From positions 1,302,001 through 1,366,000 of the forward strand of contig QPFY01000003.1 of assembly GCA_003665825.1 (NCBI GenBank): a DNA stretch of 64,000 nt, in the 5' to 3' direction. This DNA comes from Microbotryum silenes-acaulis. Lineage: Eukaryota; Basidiomycota; Microbotryomycetes; Microbotryales; Microbotryaceae. Below the pieces are notes generated by a model. That model worked only from the letters and a program-made list of their open reading frames with translations, did no database searches and was not told where the DNA came from. Positions 35,949 through 46,003 of this stretch are shown here, one piece after another (position 1 is the stretch's first letter; the number at the start of each line of letters is the position of its first letter). The position numbers and the translations under genes are program-made.

Positions 35949-36018
35949 GGGGGGGCGCGCGCTTGGGAAATTGGCGACGGTCTCAACATTAGTAATCCTC
36001 GTTGGCGGGGGGCGGCTC
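35949..36018 (+). repeat. flanking direct repeat, copy 2
   Basis: Partner of 33531-33600, directly after the A-rich 3' end of the LINE. Similarity stops at GGCGGCTC in both copies; downstream sequences then differ. Confidence 0.85.
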
Positions 36019-36122
36019 CTGCACAGGCCCGCGCGCAAGGCCAGCAGCCGGCAGCCAGCCGGTACAAGCCGACACAGAGACCGGCGTGAGAAAATGAAAC
36101 GGCGGGGAAGCATGCCTGCGCC

Positions 36123-36146
36123 CAGGGCTTCGCATTAGATCAGATA
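36123..36146 (+). repeat. hAT left terminal inverted repeat (24 bp)
   Basis: CAGGGCTTCGCATTAGATCA plus GATA; exact reverse complement of 39840-39863. Confidence 0.93.
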
Positions 36147-36330
36147 TGCGCGTAGATATCTTTTATCTATCTATAATTTTGCCTTTTTTCGGGCTATCTA
36201 TAGATCTGTCATCTACAGCAGAACAGATAGATGAAAGATAGATATCTAGTGGATATCTACGTAGATAAACGCCACTTGATAGATGATGACTAGATGTGTG
36301 GAGGCATGCATAGATGTGCGTGTATAGATA
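36147..36330. repeat. hAT left subterminal motif cluster
   Basis: AT-rich stretch with many direct and inverted copies of TAGATA, TATCTA and GATAGATG; probable transposase-binding sites by analogy with Ac and other hAT elements. A similar cluster lies at 39729-39839. Confidence 0.6.
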
Positions 36331-36623
36331 TGACAGGGCGGACCCTTGTTCCCTTGTCCTCGACACAAAAGGCCTTTGCAGCCATAACAAGATCTCTCCA
36401 GCTGCCGCCAGAAAAACTCGACGAAGTGGCAGAATGGCAGCCGTGCCTTGTATTCTATTGACAGACGACGGAGAGCAAGTGCAAATGAGGGAAAGCTAGA
36501 GGACTCGGTTGAAAAATCTATGAAGGGGCAGAAACAGAGAAACAGAAAGAATATATGTTGTTGAGGGTTTATTATGTACATGGGAGAAACGAAGATTTAC
36601 TCTGTTGCATACTTGGGTAGCGC

Positions 36624-39306
36624 TCAAGACGATTCTTCGTCCGTGTCTGAGAGTTCCAGCTCCTCAATCGGCGAATTTTGCGAGAGCGAGGTCGATCGCG
36701 AGGATTCTCCAGTGACGTTGTGGCGCTGCCGCTTATTCGCTTTGTGGACTGCCGAAGAACTCTTCTTTGCCACGATACGCTTCGATGGAGCATGGAGCTT
36801 GCCTGCAAGAAAGATTATTGGGTCCTCAGTCGCTGCAAGTAGCCGGGGCTAGCATGACTCCTCTCATTTGAACTCACTTGCGATGATGGGTCGGGCATGA
36901 CGAGCGAAGCCCTCGGGGGTGCCCCCGAAGATAGGAGCGGTCGGGTTAGCCCAGCTACCGAGACACATCTTGGCGTTCAGAACTTCGGCGGAGGTGCTGT
37001 GCTGCATATAGTTGATCGTCCGGCGGCCGGTAGAGAAAGCGCGTTCCGCATCGCACGCAGTTGGTGGAATTGTGATGAAGTCAATTGCCATCTCGGCAAG
37101 AGCCTTCTGCCCTGGAATCGCACGTTGTGTCACCCAATACTTGATAGGGCACCCCTTGTAGGCGTCGTTCTTGTTCAGTCTGACGCATCCCCTAGCCCAG
37201 TACTGGAGGAAGGCATCTGACTCGTAGTAGTTGTGAGAGCCTTGTGTGTCACCTCCTTCATCACCATACAAATCGTGGTCGGAGCAAGCATCGGAATCAA
37301 TCGGGGACGGAGGACCAGCTTCGGGGATGTCCTCATAGAGAGGAAGGTACACCTTCTTGTAGATTTCATGGAGCTTCTTCTGCTTCTCATTGATATCGGT
37401 TTCGGCCCAAGCAGTTCCAGGTCGCTGAAAGAATCGCAGATGGTGACGAGGATGAAAGAACATCGACCCAAATGCAGCAATCGAATCGTCGCCAACCTTC
37501 GAGTAGTAGTTGCCCAGAACAATCAAAGCGGACTTGGCTGCGATGCGCACCATGGGAGAAGCGGTTTGAGCCTTGTTGTCAAGCATGCCTTCAACTCGTT
37601 CGAACTCGGCGATGACATCCCAAGTGCGAGGCGTTGCATCTTGGAACTGAACCGTCAGGGTCTTGAGGTATTCGCCAATGTCAAGGAGCTCTTTAACGAT
37701 ATCAAGTGCGTCATCAGGAAGGGCGAATTTGTCCACGATGTTCGAGGGTGTGTCGTCGCGCGCCATATAGTAGTCGATGGCACTCGAGAACAGAACATGG
37801 CTCTGAAGGCAGAGGTGAATAGAGTTCCAACGCGTCTCGTTTTTGCGGGAAAGCTCCGTCGCCTTGGAATCGGGTCGGTCCTTGGCGGTGGCAACGACCG
37901 ACTGCTGCCATCTGTGTTTGTCGGAGGATTTGACTCTCAGTCCCGAAACGTGTTGTGCAAAATCGGCGATCGTAGGAATGATGGTCATGCATTTTCGTCG
38001 AAGGATGGGTTGAATCTTGATGCCGACCGACTCGCCCCAATCAAAGCCTCTCTCAAGCAAGTCTTCGAATTGTTCACCGTAAATTCCAATGCTGAAATGT
38101 CGTAGTCACCAGAGGCTGTCGCAATGGACAGAGCTTGAGCAATCTCGTCGTCGATCCTCTGATCTTCAGCATCCGAATCATCTTCGACGTTGGGATGACC
38201 GTCGAAAGCAGATATATGCTTGCCAGTCGTGTTCTTGCGCGCTCGAGGAGTAGGCGGACGAGCAGGGGCCATGGAAAAGGCAGCGTAAAGTGCGCCCATC
38301 ACTAGCTGGAGAATGTGGGCGAAGCAGCGAACTCGCATCTCGGGTCCCCACCACGAGTCATTGAGGTTCTTGTACTCCACCGCCATCTTGTTGCAGTTCG
38401 AGGCGTTGTCCATCACGAGGGTTCGAACGAGATGCGAGATCTTGAACTCTTCAACGCATTCATAAAGCGACGCTGCGAGCTCTTTCCCGCCGTCGCGACC
38501 TTTCGACTCGATGAACTTGAATATGTGACGATGAACGACGCCATCTTGTTCATACACTACGACGACTCCGAGAACACTGATGCAGTTGAGAGCGGTCCAA
38601 CCATCGATAACCAGATGAATCCCGCGATTTCGCTTGACAAGAAATTCGCCGAATTGAACCGACAGCTCCCTATGTAGATGAACGAGTAGCCTCTTGACGG
38701 TGTCGTGACTACCGAGGATAGCATTCACATTGGCGACGTGATAGGAGTAGGCGAGCCAGGTTTGAAGTTGGGGGTCTACGTGGGTGAACGCTTCCTTCGA
38801 GATTGCAACGTGAAGAACGATGGATAACATGAACAACGCATTGCCGAAGATTGCAGCAGAAAGAAATGGTTGCACGTTCTGAAAGTACAAGACAGAAAAA
38901 TCTTTAGTGACCTGCTGTAACAGCCTGCAAACATTATTTCAAGCGAACTAACCGTGTTCGCCCCTTTCCCCCTGGATGCCAGGCATTGTTTGATGCCCCT
39001 GTTCCAGTTCGATACGCCGTGTTGGTGTGCGGTCTCGAAGTCAACGGTTTCGCAATGAGAGGCTGGACGAGTCTTGCACGTTGCTCGGATCTTCAATTTG
39101 CCATTCGATCGAAACACGACGACATCGAAATGATCCCACTTTCCCGAGGTCCGGGAGAAAAGGAAGGCCCGAGCAACGTCGGCGCACCTCGCTTGCAATC
39201 GGTCTTCGGGGCCAGCAGACCGAAGCTCGGTGTAGAACACTTTTGCTTCCGCCTCCGTGCTGAAGACAGTGGCGACAAGATCTTCTGCGGCAGTAGGAGT
39301 AGCCAT
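36624..39306 (-). CDS. hAT transposase
   Basis: Cut-and-paste transposase with an RNase-H-like core. Exons 39306-38953, 38878-38078, 38015-36878 and 36802-36624 join in phase to 823 residues. Family signs in order: the first catalytic Asp in LVIDGWTALNC, the second in LVMDNASNCNKM, the CxxH block RCFAHILQLVMG, the NETRWNS segment, and the hATC dimerisation domain (YWVTQRAIPGQKALAEMAID, then ITIPPTACDAERAFSTGRR). The acidic/Ser-rich tail ends LELSDTDEESS. The N-terminal ~118 residues have scattered Cys/His but no clean BED finger. No stop codons or frameshifts were found, so the copy may be functional. The 62-nt intron 38016-38077 is in an overlap of two frames and is the weakest join. Confidence 0.9.
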
Positions 39307-39839
39307 GTTGTAGCAAGATGAGGAGTTTGGGGATTTATGAGCTAGAGAGGGAGAAGACGGGGAGGTACTACTAGAAAGGGGAGAAGTGAAACCGGCAGAC
39401 GACCAGTGGCAATATGCGGACTCCAAAATCTTCTGGCTCATTTGCCCGTTTCCTTTCAGGAGCTCAGGTCTCAGGCCTCATGCCTTCAAGATAGGCAATG
39501 TTTTGCTTCGCTTCCGAGATAGAAGCCGACCGAACTAGTAAGGCACAACGGGCAGCCGGGAGGGCGGCCTTGGGCAGCCAGGAGGGCGGCCTCTGTCTCA
39601 CCGCCACCGTTCGGAGCCAAGCCAATGACTTGATAAGGTCTTGGAAACTTAAGCGGATATGCTTCTTGAATATGCTTGAACCCCTCTGACCATGGACAAC
39701 CTGTCTCCTCAATGTGTATTCCTGGCAGATGCTTTAGATATCTGCGTAGTTACGTCCAAGCGTATCTGTCTATCTATGATCTATGGCCATATAGATAGAT
39801 GAACGATAGTTATAGGAGGTGTAGATATAGATAGGCATC

Positions 39840-39863
39840 TATCTGATCTAATGCGAAGCCCTG
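39840..39863 (-). repeat. hAT right terminal inverted repeat (24 bp)
   Basis: Exact reverse complement of 36123-36146; the AT-rich subterminal cluster sits just inside it. Confidence 0.93.
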
Positions 39864-40047
39864 CAAGTTCCTCTTCACTGTATGCTTGCCGTAGGTATGA
39901 GATTGTGAACAAACAGGGTACCAAGATATTGTTTTTATGCAACATAAGAAGCCAAAGTAAAAACATGAGATGACGAGTGCTACTAAGCAATGAAGCAAAG
40001 AACGGAGCCATATGTCGGCAGATTCCGAGTACGAACAAGAGTATGCT

Positions 40048-41436
40048 TCACCAGACCCACTCTCGCAGTCCCAGCTCGAGGGAGGGCGTCGACGGTAACG
40101 GGAACCATTGGGCAAGCGACTGGTGGTCGAGAGGGAGGGGCAAGTTCATGAGAAAAGGCGGGTCCGAGAACGAGATACCACCGCACTCGGCGAATGGTGG
40201 TGGCGACGGTGTGCAGGACCAATGCGAGGTGTCGTCCGCCGAGAAATCACGCCAGAAAGTCGACTGGGGCGAGCCAAATGAGGACGAGGAGTCGGAGAAA
40301 GTCGGACTTGGCGTCTTCATGGACATCTCCGTCTCCAGAAGGGCTAAGACAGCGTCGGATCCATCGAGCGTCATGGATGATCTCGGGAGACTCGCGCTCG
40401 ACCAATTCACCACCGAGGCCAGGGGCTTGGCAGGGAGCGCAGCAATGGTCCCCCGGTGCGACTCCGCAATTTGAGCGAAAGTTCTGAAAGGTCTGATAGA
40501 TATATCTATCGGATATGACAGGGGTTCCGGTGTGCCAGCCGAAACAGCGCTTGCTACACCGGTGGCCGCAGTGAGGGGGGAGTGCATCGCGGAAGCCTCG
40601 GGCCCACCAAAGGCGACCTTGGCCTGCGATGTGGCGGCGACGGACGGGAGCGGAGGCAAGGGAGGCAGCTCTGGAAGTCCGAGAGCGATCTTGAGAGTTG
40701 GTGGAGGTTGCGACTGGTCTTGCACCCCGTCAGGATGTGTGATCGATGCCGCATCGGACGTTTGGGGCGGGTCTGGGGGCGCGTACAGTCGCTGGTTAGC
40801 TCGAGTCAAGCTCGTCTCGCCCCGCCGCTGAGGAATCTGCTTCACCGCTAGACGCACCAGTAGGCAGATTATCCGTATGCCGCGACGGAGCAGGCAGCTG
40901 GGTAGGGCGTTTCTTGAGCGCCAATCTCCGGCTCCCTGTGTTCTTGCGAGACTTGCGAAGTACTTGGGTGTAGCAACAATGGACCGAGTCGGCTGAGCGC
41001 CCCTCGAAGGCGGCAGTGCGCAGGCACGCGGTGCACGCCGGGGCCTTGGCATCACATTTGACTTTTCTGGCTTTGCTGTAACGTATCGCGTTGAAGAAGT
41101 AGATCGACATCCCCCAAAAATCCGGGGTCAGTTCTTGTTGCTCAAAACATCCGGCATCGCCAGACTCCCTCAACTGAGGCTGTGACTCGAGGACTCGGCA
41201 CGCGCGCCCGACGCCCCGAGATCGGACCCGAGCTGACGTCGCGCGCCCGGGGGCCAGCGCACGAGCGACCCGCTCCCCGAGCGCGAGCGCGATCGACGAG
41301 AATCACTATCGGTAGGCGGCGGCGGCAGATCGGACCTCGGCTCGCAGGAACAGTGGAACCCACCGGGCACTCACCAAGTGATGCATGCTTGACCTTTCTC
41401 GAGAGGTGGCGAGAACGCTCGTTTTCGTGAAGGCAT
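40048..41436 (-). CDS. short Zn2Cys6 protein next to the hAT element
   Basis: Predicted DNA-binding protein of 343 residues. Exons 41436-41375, 41075-40858 and 40799-40048 join in phase; intron 1 is long (299 nt), intron 2 is 58 nt with a non-standard GAG acceptor context. The zinc cluster is complete: C18 and C21, C28 (ACITCKARKVKC), C35 and C38 (PACTAC), then C54 or C55 after an unusually long 15-residue loop. A basic run (LRKSRKNTGSRRLALKKRP) follows. The rest is Ser/Pro-rich with acidic/aromatic patches (STFWRDFSADDTSHWS) typical of activation regions. No fungal_trans domain. The stop lies 185 bp from the hAT end. A perfect palindrome at 40495-40510 lies inside the coding sequence. Confidence 0.72.
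40495..40510. repeat. 16-bp perfect palindrome GATAGATATATCTATC
   Basis: Perfect 8+8 inverted repeat in the last exon of the Zn2Cys6 gene. Its half site GATAGATA is the same word that is repeated in the ends of the neighbouring hAT element. Confidence 0.8.
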
Positions 41437-43649
41437 GATGTGTTGTGCTGGTCGAACAGCGGAGGTCGAGAAGAACCACGGCTTCTCGGGTTGAGACTCA
41501 AACCGCGCGCCAAGTTGATCGGTGAGATCGGTGAAAGAGCTGGACTGGTCTCCAAGGCGCGACAAACGGGGAGGGCACGACTACGGTCGACAGATGAGGG
41601 ATGTGATGGTAGAAGTATGACGGTGAGAGATTCCTTGCTACTTTGGTGTTTATCTGGCTGGTTTGGCGATGTTGTGATGGTGTGAAGACAAAGATCGAGG
41701 TCAAAATCGTCTCGGAGGAAGAGTGAGACCCTCGCAGATAATCGGAGCACCGAGACCATCAGCGAGTCGGACAAATAATTCGGCGACGGGCGTCGGGCGC
41801 CGAGTGCCAGCTGATCAGTGGAGCTTCAAGCGTGCGGCAGTCATCTTTATTAGTCAGGCTCGATTACAGGCTTGCGATAGCTCCGCGGTCCTATTGCCTT
41901 TGTTTCCTGCGCGACAAATGAAGGGTTATTAATGACCAATTGCGCTCTGTTTCCACTTGCTGCAGGGTAATTAGGCAAGGCAAAAAAGGTGGTCGCTCCA
42001 CCGCGCCGACGCGCGGCACCAGGGCGTCCTCCATTCCTCCGAACAAGGCGTCACTTTTCCTCCACCTCCACAGTACTTGCGCAAGTGCTTACGAGACACG
42101 AATCACGAAATCCGCCACGGGCGTTCTCAGAAGCCCGTTCGACGGTTGCGCTAGACCTACGCACGGAAATTCCTCCAATCTGTTTAGGTCACCCTTTCTG
42201 ACGAGGTGCGGTGTCTTGTGCCCGTACCTACCGACTACAACACGGCTACGATCGGGCCAACTTCAGCCGCTTGCCTCGATTCCGACGCGCGGCCCGGCCT
42301 ACTCTCATTCACCTATAACCTATCTTTTATGTAGATGTAGATAAAGCTGCTCGCTGTTCTGAATCGCTGTCTCCCGACATACCCAGAATAAAATGAGGTA
42401 CCTGCATACGTCTCCGGAATCAGACTAGACTCAAGGATACGGACGAAGCAAGCTGCTTGGTCACCGGAGAAGCTGAGTTCGACGCTAGAGGCTGCGGCGG
42501 TCGCAGTGGGGCGAGCTGGAGCCGGCAAGCCCAAGTAACATTGGTCAGCTCTTCAAGTTTGAGTTTTGGTACACTTTCCCGGTTGTGCGTCTTGGTTTTA
42601 CGTTATAGACTCTGCTTTCGAATACAAGCTGGGATGGTGTGACACTAAGTAACTCTGGACAGAGAATTAGCAAGTGACGTTTTTCTTTCCCGCGGTCCCA
42701 ATACTGATCAAGACACAACCGGCCTTTGGTTGCATGTCTTAATTGAGCGAGCAAACTGTTGGATGAAACATTTGTGCCCGGTACAGGCCGGCTGAATACG
42801 CTTCTTTCCCGTTCAAGCGGTCGTGATGCTCGAGAGATCCTCGCCCCTGTGCGCTGCGGCTACTAGTACGACGTGCCGCTTACACTTTGCGATCCCATTC
42901 AAAAACAGAGCGCTGACCAATTCCTGGACGCAAGGCGTTCAGAGTCCTGGCATAGAACCGAAATCACTACCCCCTTGGCCAGCGTCGCTCCAGGGTCGGT
43001 TTATAGTGGAGGCTGAAGCAATGTCGAAGGAGCGGCTTCCGAGTTCCGACCTTGACGACCAATCCAGAACCTCCATACTGCCAGCACCAACCTGATCTTT
43101 CATCGCAACTTGGGGTAAGCCTCTCGTCGGGGTGGTCACTGCTTCTGCTGAAAACCTTGACTATCGCTGATTTGTGCACTGTTCTTCGCCAAGAGGTTGA
43201 TGCAAAAAGAAGTGGCTTATTGTTCACTCAAAAGAGTATTAGTTTTCGGGAGCTCATGCAGGCGTTCGTTCCTCGATCAGGTACCAAAAGCTGGCGGCCG
43301 TAGGCGCGCTAAATTGCGCGGGTTGTGGCGCGTTTGAACGTGTGAACGACGCGCCAACGCGGCGCACTCAAGACTCTCAGACACCGGTCGCACCGTCGCT
43401 TCACACGAACGCTCACTCATAGTCTCAAACCTCCGACATAGTGACACCAAAAAGGGATCATATCAATCGACTGAGCGCCTGAATCTGTAAGAACTCCGCT
43501 GCTTGACGAGTCAAAGTATAAAAGGTGTTGGATCTGACGAACTCGGCTCCTCAGACACACGCGCCACGCCACGACCCTTCCACGGGCCCCTCACCGACTC
43601 CGAGCTGCAGACGTCGGCCATTCAGACTACTCCGACTTCTGTATCGACC
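41437..43649. other. 2.2-kb divergent intergenic region
   Basis: Upstream of both the Zn2Cys6 gene (-) and the syntaxin gene (+). Only short unsupported frames (for example 41940-42344). The 150 bp before the syntaxin start are pyrimidine-rich. No repeat or RNA gene recognised. Confidence 0.4.
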
Positions 43650-45694
43650 ATGGCCCGTGATCGTCTTGCTGCCATCCGCGTGAGTATTGGACCATTGCGA
43701 TTTTCGAGCTGGCTCAGCTCCCTGCGAACCCCTGTCGTTGTCGGCTTGAAGAGCCTTCAAGGCATTCCTTTCGACTCATGGTCGCACTCATCCTGCAAAA
43801 TTCGTCTCTTTTCAGGCACAACAAGCGGCGACAGACTCGCAACAGCAGCACCAGCAGAATCATTCGTACCCACAACAGCCGCAGCAGCAACAGCTCTACG
43901 GTGAGTACGGCCGCCCGTCCGCCGAAGATAACTATGGGCGTCCCAACATGCATCGGCCGCCGCACGAGTCGAGAAACGCATCCTACGATGATCTCGGCCA
44001 GTACCAGAGCAATCCGCCCTACTCGAGGTCGCGCTCAAATTCTAGCCATGGAGGGTCCGCCGCCCGACCGCGGCCAAGTAACCCGCCTCCAGTGTCGATA
44101 GCGCCATCGAGCAACTACATGGTTCCCAGCTATCAAGAGCCGCCACGCGACTTCAATCCGTACGAGCCCCAAGCCTACTCCCCGATCCAGGCCCCTGTTG
44201 GTCAACAACCGAAAGCACAGAAATCGCAGTACACCCCTTTGGACCCCGTCAGAACGCGCCAACGCAGCATATCCGAGGGCAAACTCAACCCCGATCAGCG
44301 TCGAGCACTGGAGCAATCCTCGATGCCGCCGCCGCCCTTACCGGGCCAAAATTACAACTCGGATAAGACAAGAGGGTATCCAAATCCGCCACCTGAGATG
44401 AGGCCCGCACCTTCTTACCAAAGCTTTGCGACCGAGTACGATGACTACAAGGGCAGCTCGGCAAACCTCGTCTCGAGCAAATCTCGAGCCGAAGAGTCAT
44501 ATGAGATGCAGAAGCGTCGCAGCAATAGCAACGACTCAAACCGCGGAGGCCCCTCGAAGAAGAAAAAGACCGTCAAGCGAGGCGATGTCGAATTTGAAGA
44601 GATGGGGCAGTTCTTCGCTGAGGTACGTGGCTCTAACGTGGCTGCCCCGTCTCGAGAGCGCATGAAAGCAGTCGCTGACGACTCACGTCTACGCTGCACT
44701 GCTGCAGGTTTCGGATCTGCAAGAAAGTCTTCGAGAGGCCAATGGGTTGGTTCAGCAGATTGCAGGGGTCCATGCTCGAATCTTGGCGCTCCCATCGACC
44801 GAAGACCCACAATCCGTCGCGCTGAACCAAGAGCTGAACGCCCTCACAACGTCGTCTCGGAAGCTGTACAACTCGCTCAAGAACCGCATCCTGGCGCTCG
44901 ATCAAGGCAATGCCGGGCTCCGAGCCCTCGTACCGGCAGTCCAGTCGATGTACAATCTCACCATGGCCGATGTGGATGTCCGGAACACTCAGGTGTCTGC
45001 TCTCAAAGAGCGCTTCAAGAGCGCGATCCAGCGCTACGCCGAAGTCGAACGAGACAACCGAAACAAGAACAGGTCGCGCATGGAGCGTCAAGTCATGATC
45101 GTCAACCCAGGTCTGTCGGCCCAGGAGGTCAACGAAGTGGTCCGACAAGCCGAGGAAGAGGGCTCGAACGCCGTGTTCTCCCAGGCGTTGCAGCAGTCCG
45201 ATGGTCGAAGGGGCTATGCTGCTCGAGGAGCTCTTCGCGAGGTCGAGACCCGCGCCGCTGCGCTGGCTCGGATCGAATCTACGCTCGTTCAGCTCGCGCA
45301 GCTCTTCTCCGATATGGCCATCCTGGTCGAGGAGCAAGATGTGCAGATCGTCGCCATTGAAGCCAAGGCCGCCGAGGCGACGCATGACATGGAGAAGGGT
45401 CTGCAGCAAACACAAAAGGCCGTCAAGTCGGCGAGGAATGCTCGCAAATGGCGCTGGATCTGCTTCATCATCATCCTCATCATCCTCATAGTTGTAGCCG
45501 TCGTCGTCGTGATCGAGGTCGTGCTGCCCATGATCAAGAAGAACAACGAGGCCAAGGCGAATGCGCCTGCCCCGACCACCGCTCCAGCGACGTCGACGCC
45601 CACCGCCCGTTTCGCTGCTGCCGCCGCCATCACTGCTTCGCCGACGGCTTCGGCCAGCACCAGTGCTCCGACGTCAACACCAGCTAGACGGTGA
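43650..45694 (+). CDS. SSO1: plasma-membrane Qa-SNARE (syntaxin/Sso1-like) with long extensions
   Basis: Target-membrane SNARE for exocytosis. Exons 43650-43679, 43816-44622 and 44708-45694 give 607 residues, about twice the size of Sso1 or syntaxin-1. The first ~270 residues are a Gln/Pro/Ser/Tyr-rich disordered extension (QQQHQQ, SMPPPPLPGQ). Then come the Habc bundle (VSDLQESLREANGLVQQIAG; ALKERFKSAIQRYAEVE), the Qa-SNARE helix (about 455-520, LAQLFSDMAILVEEQDVQIV with the zero-layer Gln), basic RNARKWRW, and a membrane helix (about 530-552). Fifty-odd residues follow the helix, mostly Ala/Thr/Pro/Ser, where most syntaxins simply end. The first intron follows only ten codons. Confidence 0.9.
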
Positions 45695-46003
45695 TGATGA
45701 CCAGAAGAGGCTCTTTCGCAGTTGACCGTCGTTCCGAGACACGGCCCGAAAGCTTTTTCTGTCCCTTCGTTCTTTCGCGCATTTACATATCTCGAGTAGT
45801 CGTGCACGCTGCTCACTCACTCATTCGAATATTGACTTTTTGTTTCAACACTGTAGTACTATTCTTTTTTGCGGCTTGCTTTTGGTTATGGACAATCGAA
45901 AAAAAACTTTCTTTTTCGCTTGTTGCCGGCCGGCGCGGCCTCGGGTGCTTCTTGGCTCTGCTCCACACTACTACTGCGCCCGACGCGTGATGTCAACTCG
46001 ACG

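Larger units (their letters stand above)
36123..39863 (-). mobile_element. hAT-superfamily DNA transposon, apparently complete
   Basis: 3.74 kb bounded by perfect 24-bp terminal inverted repeats that begin CAGGGCTTCGC, a typical hAT end. Subterminal regions on both sides are dense in TAGATA/GATAGAT words. It carries one gene, a hAT transposase on the minus strand, with all exons in phase. The expected 8-bp target duplication is missing: the flanks read CCTGCGCC on the left and CAAGTTCC on the right. Confidence 0.9.

Noticed and set aside
33531..36018. Flanking 70-bp repeats considered as LTRs of a retroelement
   Set aside because: Too short, no TG...CA ends, no primer-binding or polypurine site, and the internal ORF is a LINE reverse transcriptase with an A-rich 3' end.
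36115..39871. 8-bp target-site duplication around the hAT element
   Set aside because: The flanking octamers CCTGCGCC and CAAGTTCC differ; no shifted boundary with inverted ends gives a match.
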